The notes beneath the pieces were generated by a model. That model was not told the DNA's origin, did no database searches, and was given only the letters and a program-made list of their open reading frames with translations. From the NCBI GenBank assembly GCA_023474775.1, contig JAMCXP010000023.1, positions 1-5,216 on the forward strand: a stretch of DNA of 5,216 bases, given 5' to 3'. The stretch is from Candidatus Martarchaeota archaeon (GTDB taxonomy: Archaea; Micrarchaeota; Micrarchaeia; Norongarragalinales; UBA8480). Both the position numbers and the translations under genes were made by a program. Shown piece by piece: positions 1-5,029 of this stretch. The stretch's first letter is position 1. Every line of letters starts with the position of its first letter.

Positions 1-839
1 CCACTTTGAATAACCGCGGTTTCAAAAACCCTCGTGTTACCTCCAAGCGAGGCGGTGTGGCTTCCGGCCGCCCTGCTTCCGTTTTCTGTTCTTCCTCCTT
101 TTAATATTATCACAGGCTTTTTCTTTGATACCTTGCTTAAAACGTCCATGAATTTTTTGCCTTCGTTTATTCCCTCTATATACGCTGTTATAACTTTGGT
201 GAATGGATCTTCGCCGGCCCATTCTATAAAATCGCTTGAGTCCAGAAGAGCGCTGTTGCCCACGCTTACAATCGCACTGAAACTGTATCTTTCTTTTACA
301 GCCCAGTCTATAACGCTGTCCGCCAGAGCGCCGCTTTGCGTTATGAATGCAATGCTTCCAGGGGCAGGGCTTGTCAGCGCGAATGAAACGTTAAGTCCTG
401 TCGACGGTCTCAAAAATCCAAGGCAGTTTGGGCCTAGAATGTTGATTTTATATTTCAACGCGGTCAAAGCCATTTTTTCCTGAAGTTCTTTTCCTTTAAC
501 GCCTATCTCTGCAAACCCGGCGGATATTATAACCGCGTTTTTGATTCCTTTTTTTCCGCATTGCGTTAAAATGTTTGGAACAATCGCGGCTGGAACGCAT
601 ATCACCGCTAGGTCTATGTTTTCTTTTACATCTAAAACTGTTTTAAAACATTCCAGGCTCATCACTCTTTCAAGGTTTGGGTTTACCGGGAATATTTTTC
701 CCGAGAAAGGCCTTCCATACCCACTGTTCATTACGAATCCCTGCAGAAGTCCTTTCATCACCCCGTAGCCAACGCTTTCAGTCTTGCTTGAAGCTCCTAT
801 AACTGCGATGTTTTTTGGGTTGAATAAAGTTTCAAACAT
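1..839 (-). CDS. acdA: ADP-forming acetyl-CoA synthetase, alpha subunit (partial, 3' end beyond the left edge)
   Basis: Binds CoA and carries the phosphohistidine in the reaction acyl-CoA + ADP + Pi = acid + ATP + CoA, a cytoplasmic route to ATP in fermenting archaea. About 279 residues are visible from the ATG at 839; the reading frame stays open to the left edge. It begins with the CoA-binding Rossmann motif NPKNIAVIGASSK (residues 7-19). IFPVNPN and an ILGPNCLGF motif follow, then the ligase-domain motif FITQSGALAD and, near the edge, SHTASLGG. The His of that motif, residue 261, matches the phosphorylated alpha-subunit His of characterised archaeal enzymes (His257 in Pyrococcus). The ATG lies one base after the TAA of the beta gene, so the two are almost certainly cotranscribed and translationally coupled. 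Acetyl- versus other acyl-CoA specificity cannot be read here. The family call is firm. Confidence 0.93.
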   Translation of the reverse strand, partial: MFETLFNPKNIAVIGASSKTESVGYGVMKGLLQGFVMNSGYGRPFSGKIFPVNPNLERVMSLECFKTVLDVKENIDLAVICVPAAIVPNILTQCGKKGIKNAVIISAGFAEIGVKGKELQEKMALTALKYKINILGPNCLGFLRPSTGLNVSFALTSPAPGSIAFITQSGALADSVIDWAVKERYSFSAIVSVGNSALLDSSDFIEWAGEDPFTKVITAYIEGINEGKKFMDVLSKVSKKKPVIILKGGRTENGSRAAGSHTASLGGNTRVFETAVIQS

Positions 840-850
840 GTTAAACCACT
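838..850. repeat. 13-base direct repeat, copy 1 (acdB/acdA junction)
   Basis: ATGTTAAACCACT on the plus strand, spanning the end of acdB and the start codon of acdA. An identical copy lies at 1485-1497, just beyond the acdB promoter, so the two copies bracket acdB. No target-site duplication or transposase accompanies them; chance or an old local duplication are both possible. Confidence 0.4.
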
Positions 851-1449
851 CTGAAGTCCACTATTGAAGGACCGTCTTTTCCTAATATAACAGGGTTGAA
901 GTCAAGGGATTTAAAATTCAGAAAGGTAAATACTTTTTCAGTTTTAAGAAGCAGCTCTTCCATTTTTTCATAGTTTAGTTTTAAACCTCTGAATCCTTTG
1001 AAGAAAACGCCGGCTTTTGTTTCGAAAACCATGCTTTTCACAAGCTCTTTGTTTAACGGGGCTATTCTAAGAGAGACGTCGTTGTACAATTCAACACCCA
1101 CTCCTCCTAAGCCGAAGAGTATAACTTTTCCAAAAATAGGGTCGTTTAAAGCGCCTATCATGAATTCAATTCCTTCCTTTTTTTCCTGCGCCACAAATGT
1201 TTCAACTTTCCTGTTTTTTCTCATGACGTTGAATTTTCTTTCAAACTCTTCCATTTTTTCAATCTGCTGAACCAGTCCGAAGTCGGTTTTGTGAATGATT
1301 TCCTTTCCATACCCTTTGAGGAAGAATGGCGGTTTGATTTGTTTTTTTTCAACTTCCCTTGCCAGCGATTTAAAGCAAGCTCCTTTCGCTGATTGAATTA
1401 ACGGAAAATCGTGTTTTATGAGAAGATCTTCTGTTTTAGAAAAATCCAC
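841..1449 (-). CDS. acdB: ADP-forming acetyl-CoA synthetase, beta subunit (short ATP-grasp form)
   Basis: The ATP-grasp partner of the alpha subunit; it binds ADP/ATP and receives the phosphoryl group from the alpha-subunit His. Visible landmarks are IIHKTD (residues 51-56), whose His53 corresponds to the second active-site His (His71 in Pyrococcus beta), then GIEFMIGALNDPIFG (93-107), LFGLGGVGVE (111-120), DVSLRIAPL (124-132) and SLDFNPV (181-187). The last contains Asp183/Asn185 of the ATP-grasp metal site. At 202 residues it is about 30 shorter than the roughly 232-residue Pyrococcus subunit: the N-terminal helix is shortened and the segment between IIHKTD and GIEFMIG is reduced. The usual HK(S/T)DxGG reads HKTDFGL. 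Start: GTG at 1449, with an in-frame TAA two codons upstream and a TATA box 27 bases away, so probably leaderless. Beta precedes alpha by one base. It is probably functional because the key residues remain. Confidence 0.88.
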   Translation of the reverse strand: MDFSKTEDLLIKHDFPLIQSAKGACFKSLAREVEKKQIKPPFFLKGYGKEIIHKTDFGLVQQIEKMEEFERKFNVMRKNRKVETFVAQEKKEGIEFMIGALNDPIFGKVILFGLGGVGVELYNDVSLRIAPLNKELVKSMVFETKAGVFFKGFRGLKLNYEKMEELLLKTEKVFTFLNFKSLDFNPVILGKDGPSIVDFRVV

Positions 1450-1471
1450 GGTTTAAAGTTAAGCAAAAAAC

Positions 1472-1480
1472 CTTTAAAAA
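1472..1480 (-). promoter_or_regulatory. TATA box of the acdB-acdA operon
   Basis: On the minus strand TTTTTAAAG is centred about 27 bases upstream of the GTG at 1449. That is the normal archaeal distance from TATA box to transcription start, so the mRNA probably begins at or next to the start codon. No Shine-Dalgarno-like sequence precedes the GTG, which agrees with a leaderless transcript. Called by spacing and composition only. Confidence 0.55.
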
Positions 1481-1484
1481 CACG

Positions 1485-1497
1485 ATGTTAAACCACT
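1485..1497. repeat. 13-base direct repeat, copy 2 (dcd/acdB intergenic region)
   Basis: Identical to 838-850. It sits between the two divergent TATA boxes, immediately upstream of the acdB box. Its last four bases start a small CACT-GATT-AGTG inverted repeat (1494-1505), which could be an operator but is too short to assert. Confidence 0.4.
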
Positions 1498-1520
1498 GAT
1501 TAGTGAAAACAAATTTATGA

Positions 1521-1535
1521 GGGAGGTTTTTAAAA
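1521..1535 (+). promoter_or_regulatory. BRE/TATA promoter of dcd
   Basis: A purine-rich GGGAGG (1521-1526), resembling a TFB-recognition element, directly precedes TTTTTAAAA (1527-1535). The AT core is centred 26 bases upstream of the dcd ATG. No ribosome-binding motif sits just before the ATG, so a leaderless dcd mRNA is inferred. The site faces the acdB promoter within the same 107-base gap. Confidence 0.55.
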
Positions 1536-1556
1536 TTTTGTCGGTTAAAAAAGTGC

Positions 1557-2093
1557 ATGATTCTTTCAGATTTTGACTTGGAAAATTACATCAAAGACAA
1601 AAGACTTGTTATTGACCCCATTGGCAAGGACACTATAAGGGAGAACGGAGTTGATTTGAGAATATCCGACGAGGTTGCTTATTACACCGATGAGTTTAAC
1701 AATATAAACATTGACATTTCAGACGAAGAAGTGGTTAAAAAGCTTTACACCATAGAAAAGAAGGTTAGCGAGATAATAATAAACAGCAGGTCTCACGTTC
1801 TCTTGTCGACTGTTGAAAAGGTTACTCTTCCAGATGATTTGATGGGATTTGTTGAGTTGAGAAGCACGGCGGCCAGACACGGTCTGGCGATGCCTCCCAC
1901 AATAATAGACGCTGGTTTTTCAGGTACTATAACACTTGAAGTTTTTAATAACGCTCCTTACAATATTATTTTAAAGCCGGGCACGAGATTCGCCCACGTT
2001 ATCTTCGCAAGAACAACCACGAGAGTTAAAAATCCTTACAAGGGAACTTACTTCGAGCAGTCGGGAGTCAAAACACCCAAGGCAATGAAATGA
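1557..2093 (+). CDS. dcd: dCTP deaminase (possibly bifunctional dCTP deaminase/dUTPase)
   Basis: Deaminates dCTP to dUTP, or to dUMP if bifunctional, for thymidylate synthesis. The 178-residue protein has the family landmarks in order: MILSDFDL at the N-terminus, ENGVDLRI (29-36), ELRSTAARHGL (100-110) with Ser103 and Arg107 of the phosphate/active-site loop, DAGFSGTITLEVFN (118-131) with Glu128 as the inferred catalytic acid, and PGTRFAHVIF (141-150) near the end. The C-terminal YKGTYFEQSG lies where this trimeric family has its nucleotide-closing tail. The start is fixed by the conserved MILSD sequence; the next in-frame stop upstream is at 1518-1520 with no other start between. A leaderless promoter precedes it. 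It converges on the Mut7-C gene with a 10-base gap. Deaminase-only and deaminase/dUTPase members of this family cannot be separated by eye. Confidence 0.92.
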   Translation: MILSDFDLENYIKDKRLVIDPIGKDTIRENGVDLRISDEVAYYTDEFNNINIDISDEEVVKKLYTIEKKVSEIIINSRSHVLLSTVEKVTLPDDLMGFVELRSTAARHGLAMPPTIIDAGFSGTITLEVFNNAPYNIILKPGTRFAHVIFARTTTRVKNPYKGTYFEQSGVKTPKAMK

Positions 2094-2103
2094 TTTTTAA
2101 GTG

Positions 2104-2529
2104 CTAGGACTTGATTTTTAATATTTTTTTTATGCTTTTAATTTTCTTCCAGTGGCCGCCCCTCCAGTATATTTTTCCGCACTCCTCGCACTTCCAAAAG
2201 CGGTTTATTTTTTGAAACACTTTTTTGGGAATCTTGTTTTTTATTTTCTGTTTTTCTGTTTTCATCAATTTTCCATTGCACTGAGTGCAGCGGGATTCTT
2301 TAGGTTTTATATTCAGCTGTTTCAGCTGCTCTTCCAAATAATCTGATTTTATAAGAATTGCTTTTGCGTATTGAACCGCTTTTTGGTAAAGCTTTTCGTC
2401 TCTTGTGAGGAGAACAGCATTGTTTTTGATTGAGAGTTTTATGATTTCGTCATCATCTTCAGTGTAATCTCCAGCATGGATTGTATTTTGCCCCAGCATT
2501 CTAAGCCATCTTGATAGTTTTTTAAGCAT
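2104..2529 (-). CDS. Mut7-C (PIN-like) RNase domain protein with C-terminal zinc ribbon
   Basis: A putative ribonuclease of the Mut7-C family (PF01927, formerly DUF82); its substrate is not known. From the ATG at 2529 it has 141 residues: LSRWLRMLG (5-13), the acidic DYTEDDDE cluster (21-28), LLTRDEKL (40-47) with the conserved Arg-Asp, then a treble-clef/zinc-ribbon-like part with Cys81-x2-Cys84 and Cys114-x2-Cys117, closing with the signature YWRGGHW (121-127) and a Lys-rich tail. The family normally begins with a strand ending in Asp just before ML(G/K)KL. Here that Asp is encoded upstream of the ATG: the same frame reads Phe-Ile-Thr-Asp-Val before Met, but contains no ATG, GTG or TTG back to the stop at 2593-2595. 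The true start may be an ATA at 2541. It lies directly downstream of the Mre11-like gene and is probably cotranscribed with it. Confidence 0.82.
   Translation of the reverse strand: MLKKLSRWLRMLGQNTIHAGDYTEDDDEIIKLSIKNNAVLLTRDEKLYQKAVQYAKAILIKSDYLEEQLKQLNIKPKESRCTQCNGKLMKTEKQKIKNKIPKKVFQKINRFWKCEECGKIYWRGGHWKKIKSIKKILKIKS
2114..2131 (+). terminator. Possible oligo-T terminator of dcd
   Basis: Downstream of the dcd TGA the plus strand holds a T-rich stretch ending in eight consecutive T residues (2124-2131), preceded by a T5 run. Archaeal RNA polymerase terminates at such tracts without a strong hairpin, and none is obvious here. The tract lies inside the 3' coding end of the convergent Mut7-C gene, where it reads as Lys/Ile codons, so the A/T run may reflect coding alone. 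Confidence 0.35.
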
Positions 2530-2537
2530 GACGTCGG

Positions 2538-3620
2538 TTATAAAAGCGCCGCCGCTTTTTCCATTTCTCCCTTTTCTAACGCTTCGAATAGCTCATCGCC
2601 TTTATCGAATTTTTTTCCAACCATTTCGATTGACTTTTGCCTGTTGTTTTTGTAGTCCATGCTTCTAAGCTGGTTTATCTTGTCTTTCAGAGTTGAAGAT
2701 GTTATGTTTTTTTCAACCGTGAGCAAAACTTTTGATGTCTTTATCTTAAAGTCTAAATCTTCTTTTTCTTTGAGCGTGGCGTTTACTATTATTCTAAGCA
2801 TCGGCAGTGGGATGGAGGCAGGAGTTTTAGCTATTTCATCTTCTATTTTTTCCTTTATTTCTTTTACCGACGTGTTTTCAAGGCTGATTTCACTTACGTA
2901 TAGTTTTCTCGTTTTTATTTCTTGAAACTCTGCTTTTTTAGATTCAGTATCGTAGACGTAAAATCCTTTTGAATTGGTTTCAACTTTTTTCATTTGGGTT
3001 ACAACCGTGCTCCCAGGTATCAGAATGTTCTTAAAAATAAAATGATGATGAATGTGGCCGTTGCAGTACAAGTCGAAGTTTTTCGGCAGGTCGCTTGTTG
3101 ATATTCCGTCTTGAAAATCGCTTGACGGTTCTTCAATGTTTTTAATGGTCTGGTGAAGAAGGAAGATATTGAAAAGATTTTTTTCAGGCTCGAAGTTCAT
3201 TGCGTTTAAAGCTTGCGTTGAAAGGTCGTCGGGAACTCCGGCCATTCCCTGTATTGAAAGGTTTTCAACTCTTGTTTTAACAGCGTGTGTGTTTACCAGC
3301 AACCCGCTTTCGTGCAATATTTGAATTATATTCGGCATTCCCTTGCTTTTTCTTTCATGAGTTCCTGGAATGACAATTGGAACGTTTTGGAATTCCGCGT
3401 CTCCTTGAGTTATTTTTAGTGGTTTGAGCTTTTTTTTTGTTTCAGCCAGCATTTTAACCGCTTCGTAGATGGTTTCCTGGTTCGGATTTCTTGAGTCGAA
3501 CAAGTCACCGCATATTATTATCAAATCAAAGGCTGATGCTTTTTCAAGCGCTTCCCTGGCCTGGGTGAAAGAATCTTCATTATATCCTAGGTGGAAGTCG
3601 CTCATTACTGCTATTTTCAT
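2538..3620 (-). CDS. Mre11/SbcD-like metallophosphoesterase (DNA repair nuclease family)
   Basis: A calcineurin-like phosphoesterase related to Mre11/SbcD, expected to cut DNA using two metal ions. The 360 residues show the phosphoesterase motifs in order: SDFHLG (Asp8, His10), GDLFD (Asp39, Asp42), PGTHER (Thr87, His88), LLHQT (His156) and NGHIHHH (His189, His191), then the IPGST loop and a C-terminal region of alternating strands and charged helices (about 240-360). Two positions are notable. The usual GNH(D/E) Asn, a metal ligand in Pyrococcus Mre11, is Thr87, and the position of Pyrococcus His52 is Asp42, as is common in SbcD-like proteins. It is somewhat shorter than Pyrococcus Mre11 (about 426 residues). 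No Rad50, HerA or NurA gene is in view, so a role as the canonical Mre11 is unproven. Start ATG at 3620; the TAA is 8 bases before the Mut7-C ATG. Confidence 0.83.
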   Translation of the reverse strand: MKIAVMSDFHLGYNEDSFTQAREALEKASAFDLIIICGDLFDSRNPNQETIYEAVKMLAETKKKLKPLKITQGDAEFQNVPIVIPGTHERKSKGMPNIIQILHESGLLVNTHAVKTRVENLSIQGMAGVPDDLSTQALNAMNFEPEKNLFNIFLLHQTIKNIEEPSSDFQDGISTSDLPKNFDLYCNGHIHHHFIFKNILIPGSTVVTQMKKVETNSKGFYVYDTESKKAEFQEIKTRKLYVSEISLENTSVKEIKEKIEDEIAKTPASIPLPMLRIIVNATLKEKEDLDFKIKTSKVLLTVEKNITSSTLKDKINQLRSMDYKNNRQKSIEMVGKKFDKGDELFEALEKGEMEKAAALL

Positions 3621-3637
3621 GCTGTTTTAATCAATTG

Positions 3638-3645
3638 TTTTTATA
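3638..3645 (-). promoter_or_regulatory. Possible TATA box of the Mre11-like/Mut7-C pair
   Basis: The minus strand carries TATAAAAA, preceded by TTCC, centred about 22 bases before the ATG at 3620. This is slightly close for a fully leaderless start. If the functional core is read as the CTATAA part, the distance becomes about 25. No Shine-Dalgarno-like sequence lies before the ATG. Confidence 0.4.
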
Positions 3646-3653
3646 GGAATAAC

Positions 3654-3660
3654 CTTAAAT
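3654..3660 (+). promoter_or_regulatory. Possible TATA box of the EamA-type gene
   Basis: TTAAATG after a CC step on the plus strand would place transcription start near 3684, giving a short leader of about 19 bases. That leader would contain the AGGTGG ribosome-binding motif at 3690. A further AT stretch at 3675-3688 is too close to the start codon to act as the box for a leader including that motif. Weak call. Confidence 0.3.
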
Positions 3661-3689
3661 GTTTTTTTGTTTTTCTTTTAATTAAAAAT

Positions 3690-3695
3690 AGGTGG
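3690..3695 (+). promoter_or_regulatory. Shine-Dalgarno motif setting a TTG start
   Basis: AGGTGG, complementary in its AGGTG part to the 3' end of archaeal 16S rRNA, ends 7 bases before the TTG at 3703. It supports this TTG over nearby alternatives. It is the clearest ribosome-binding site in the window; dcd and acdB appear to have none. Confidence 0.55.
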
Positions 3696-3702
3696 TTTTG
3701 TT

Positions 3703-4131
3703 TTGGTTGACTGGATTATTTACGCTGTTGCTGGAATGGTTTTGTATTCGATTGCAAACATTGTTTGGAAGTATTTAAGCAATTCTTATACTATTTCAAT
3801 GATTGGGATTACAGAGGGTTTGGCGGTTCCAGTGCTTGTTGCGCTTGCGGTTTTTGTGGTTTTGATGTTCGCCACAAAACAGGTTTCTTCTATTAACCCT
3901 GTTTTTGTCGTTCTTTTATTTTTAGTTGCGGCACTGTCCATTGCCGGCTTTGGATTGTTTTTCTACTCTCTGAAATTCGGAAAAGTGGCGGTGGTGACCG
4001 CGGTTATGAGCCTCAGCACGGCCGTGGTGGCGGTGCTTTCTTTTATTTTCCTTGGAGACCGTTTTTCCTGGAGGGAGTTGCTTGCGATGACTCTTGCGAT
4101 TGCAAGCGTTCTTGTTTTAGCTCTTTTTTGA
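3703..4131 (+). CDS. Small EamA/DMT-superfamily membrane protein
   Basis: An integral membrane protein with a single EamA-type half-transporter domain; its substrate is unknown. The 142 residues contain about five hydrophobic segments, near residues 4-24, 32-57, 66-90, 95-117 and 126-142. The second half has the typical EamA C-terminal pattern: YSLKFGKVAVVTAV (88-101), then FIFLGDRFSWRELL (114-127) at the cytoplasmic turn before the last helix. Full DMT transporters have two such domains and ten helices, so this form presumably dimerises, as other single-domain members are thought to do. Start: TTG (written Met) after an AGGTGG motif. It is the only gene of the right half on the plus strand, and its last 89 bases overlap the end of the DHH gene in antisense. 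A small multidrug resistance-like role is an alternative, but the turn motif favours EamA. Confidence 0.78.
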   Translation: MVDWIIYAVAGMVLYSIANIVWKYLSNSYTISMIGITEGLAVPVLVALAVFVVLMFATKQVSSINPVFVVLLFLVAALSIAGFGLFFYSLKFGKVAVVTAVMSLSTAVVAVLSFIFLGDRFSWRELLAMTLAIASVLVLALF

Positions 4132-5029
4132 GCCATTCAACCGCTCTTTCAGTGTTTTGAACCTCGCATCCTCCTATATTTTCATGACCCCAGCTGTTGC
4201 CATGGAATTTTTTGGCGCATTTTTTGACCAGCTCTCCTACATTGAGATTCGAACATGAAGTGTTTTGCACCACGCTTATCTTTCCATTTCCCATCGCTAT
4301 GGCTATAGGTGTTAGGGTTGAAAGGATTGAAGCGCACTGCGTTCTGTGCGTTTCAGCTTTGCATGTTGAAACCCCGTTTTCTACAATTGCGCTTTTCATC
4401 GCTTTGATCACGCTTTTAGCCTCTTCGTCTGTCCCGCATTGTTTAAGCAATTGAAGGGCTTGAAAATAATTTTTGCCGGAGTTTTTCAAAAGCTCGTAAG
4501 CGGCTTGAAAAGTGTCTGGGGTCGCCTCCTTGAAATAGTTTGTATCGCTTATCAAGCCTAAAAGCAGGAGAAAAGAAGTTGTTTTTGAAGGTTTTAGGTT
4601 TTTTTCTTTGTACAAAGAGTAGATTATTTCACTGCAGCTTGTTGATTGGCTGAAAAAGTTTTGGCTGTGTTTTATTTTTTTGAGAGTTTCATGGTGGTCT
4701 ATTGTCACAAGCTTTTTTTTAAGCGCGAACCGCTTGAATTTTTCCTCAAAGCTTTCCAGCATTTCAGGATCTGAAACGTCTACCAATATAACTGAGTTAT
4801 ATTTTTCAATCTGCTCAATTTTTTCTATTTTTATTTCAAGCTCTTTGATTATTTTTTTTGACTGAGAGTTGAGGGATATTTGCTTAAGGTCAGGGTTTTT
4901 TGATTTTAGCAGTTGCTGAAGGGCTATTCCACTTGCTATTGCGTCAGGGTCTGCGACGGAATGAAAGCTGATTAAAATCGGCTTTTTGAGTTTTTCAAGC
5001 GTTTTTTCAAGATTTCGGGCTTGCTGCAT
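4043..5029 (-). CDS. DHH/DHHA1 family phosphoesterase (NrnA-like)
   Basis: A DHH-superfamily phosphodiesterase, probably acting on short oligonucleotides or small nucleotides such as pAp or cyclic dinucleotides; the substrate cannot be fixed from sequence. Motifs in order over 328 residues are FHSVADPDAIASG (22-34; His23, Asp27, Asp29), LVDVSDPE (82-89; Asp84), TIDHHE (109-114; the DHH signature) and LGLISDTNYF (157-166; Asp162). The substrate-binding DHHA1 domain fills roughly 205-300, ending in GHENIGG (281-287), a divergent form of the usual GGGHxxAAG. Length fits single-chain archaeal NrnA-like proteins. Start: ATG at 5029, the first start after an in-frame TGA two codons upstream, lying 23 bases inside the prefoldin gene, so translation is probably coupled. 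The last 28 or so residues, rich in Gln, Ser and Lys, lie antisense to the membrane-protein gene and look like a run-on tail. Confidence 0.87.
   Translation of the reverse strand: MQQARNLEKTLEKLKKPILISFHSVADPDAIASGIALQQLLKSKNPDLKQISLNSQSKKIIKELEIKIEKIEQIEKYNSVILVDVSDPEMLESFEEKFKRFALKKKLVTIDHHETLKKIKHSQNFFSQSTSCSEIIYSLYKEKNLKPSKTTSFLLLLGLISDTNYFKEATPDTFQAAYELLKNSGKNYFQALQLLKQCGTDEEAKSVIKAMKSAIVENGVSTCKAETHRTQCASILSTLTPIAIAMGNGKISVVQNTSCSNLNVGELVKKCAKKFHGNSWGHENIGGCEVQNTERAVEWLKKELKQERLQSQESSQATPSRKNGLQGK

Noticed and set aside
34..483. Long open frame on the plus strand (149 codons).
   Set aside because: It is antisense to acdA, whose minus-strand frame shows clear motifs (GASS, GPNCLGF, ITQSGAL, SHTASLGG); the plus-strand product resembles nothing known.
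541..768. Plus-strand open frame of 75 codons.
   Set aside because: Antisense to the N-terminal CoA-binding domain of acdA, with no promoter or ribosome-binding site.
998..1270. Plus-strand open frame of 90 codons.
   Set aside because: Antisense to acdB; its low-complexity Phe/Ser-rich product mirrors Lys/Glu-rich coding on the other strand.
1494..1505. CACT-GATT-AGTG as a regulator binding site.
   Set aside because: A four-base arm is too short to distinguish from chance; kept only as a note in the promoter finding.
2152..2346. Plus-strand open frame with a hydrophobic product.
   Set aside because: Antisense to the Mut7-C zinc-ribbon region; the hydrophobicity comes from reading Lys-rich codons backwards.
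2551..2572. GGGAG followed by ATG inside the end of the Mre11-like gene, as a start for the Mut7-C protein.
   Set aside because: That ATG is in the Mre11-like frame, not the Mut7-C frame, and the spacing after GGGAG is only two bases.
2659..2925. Plus-strand open frame of 88 codons.
   Set aside because: Antisense to the C-terminal part of the Mre11-like gene; no supporting motif or start signal.
4197..4865. Two plus-strand open frames (4197-4454 and 4680-4865).
   Set aside because: Both are antisense to the DHH gene, where DHH and SDTN motifs fix the coding strand.
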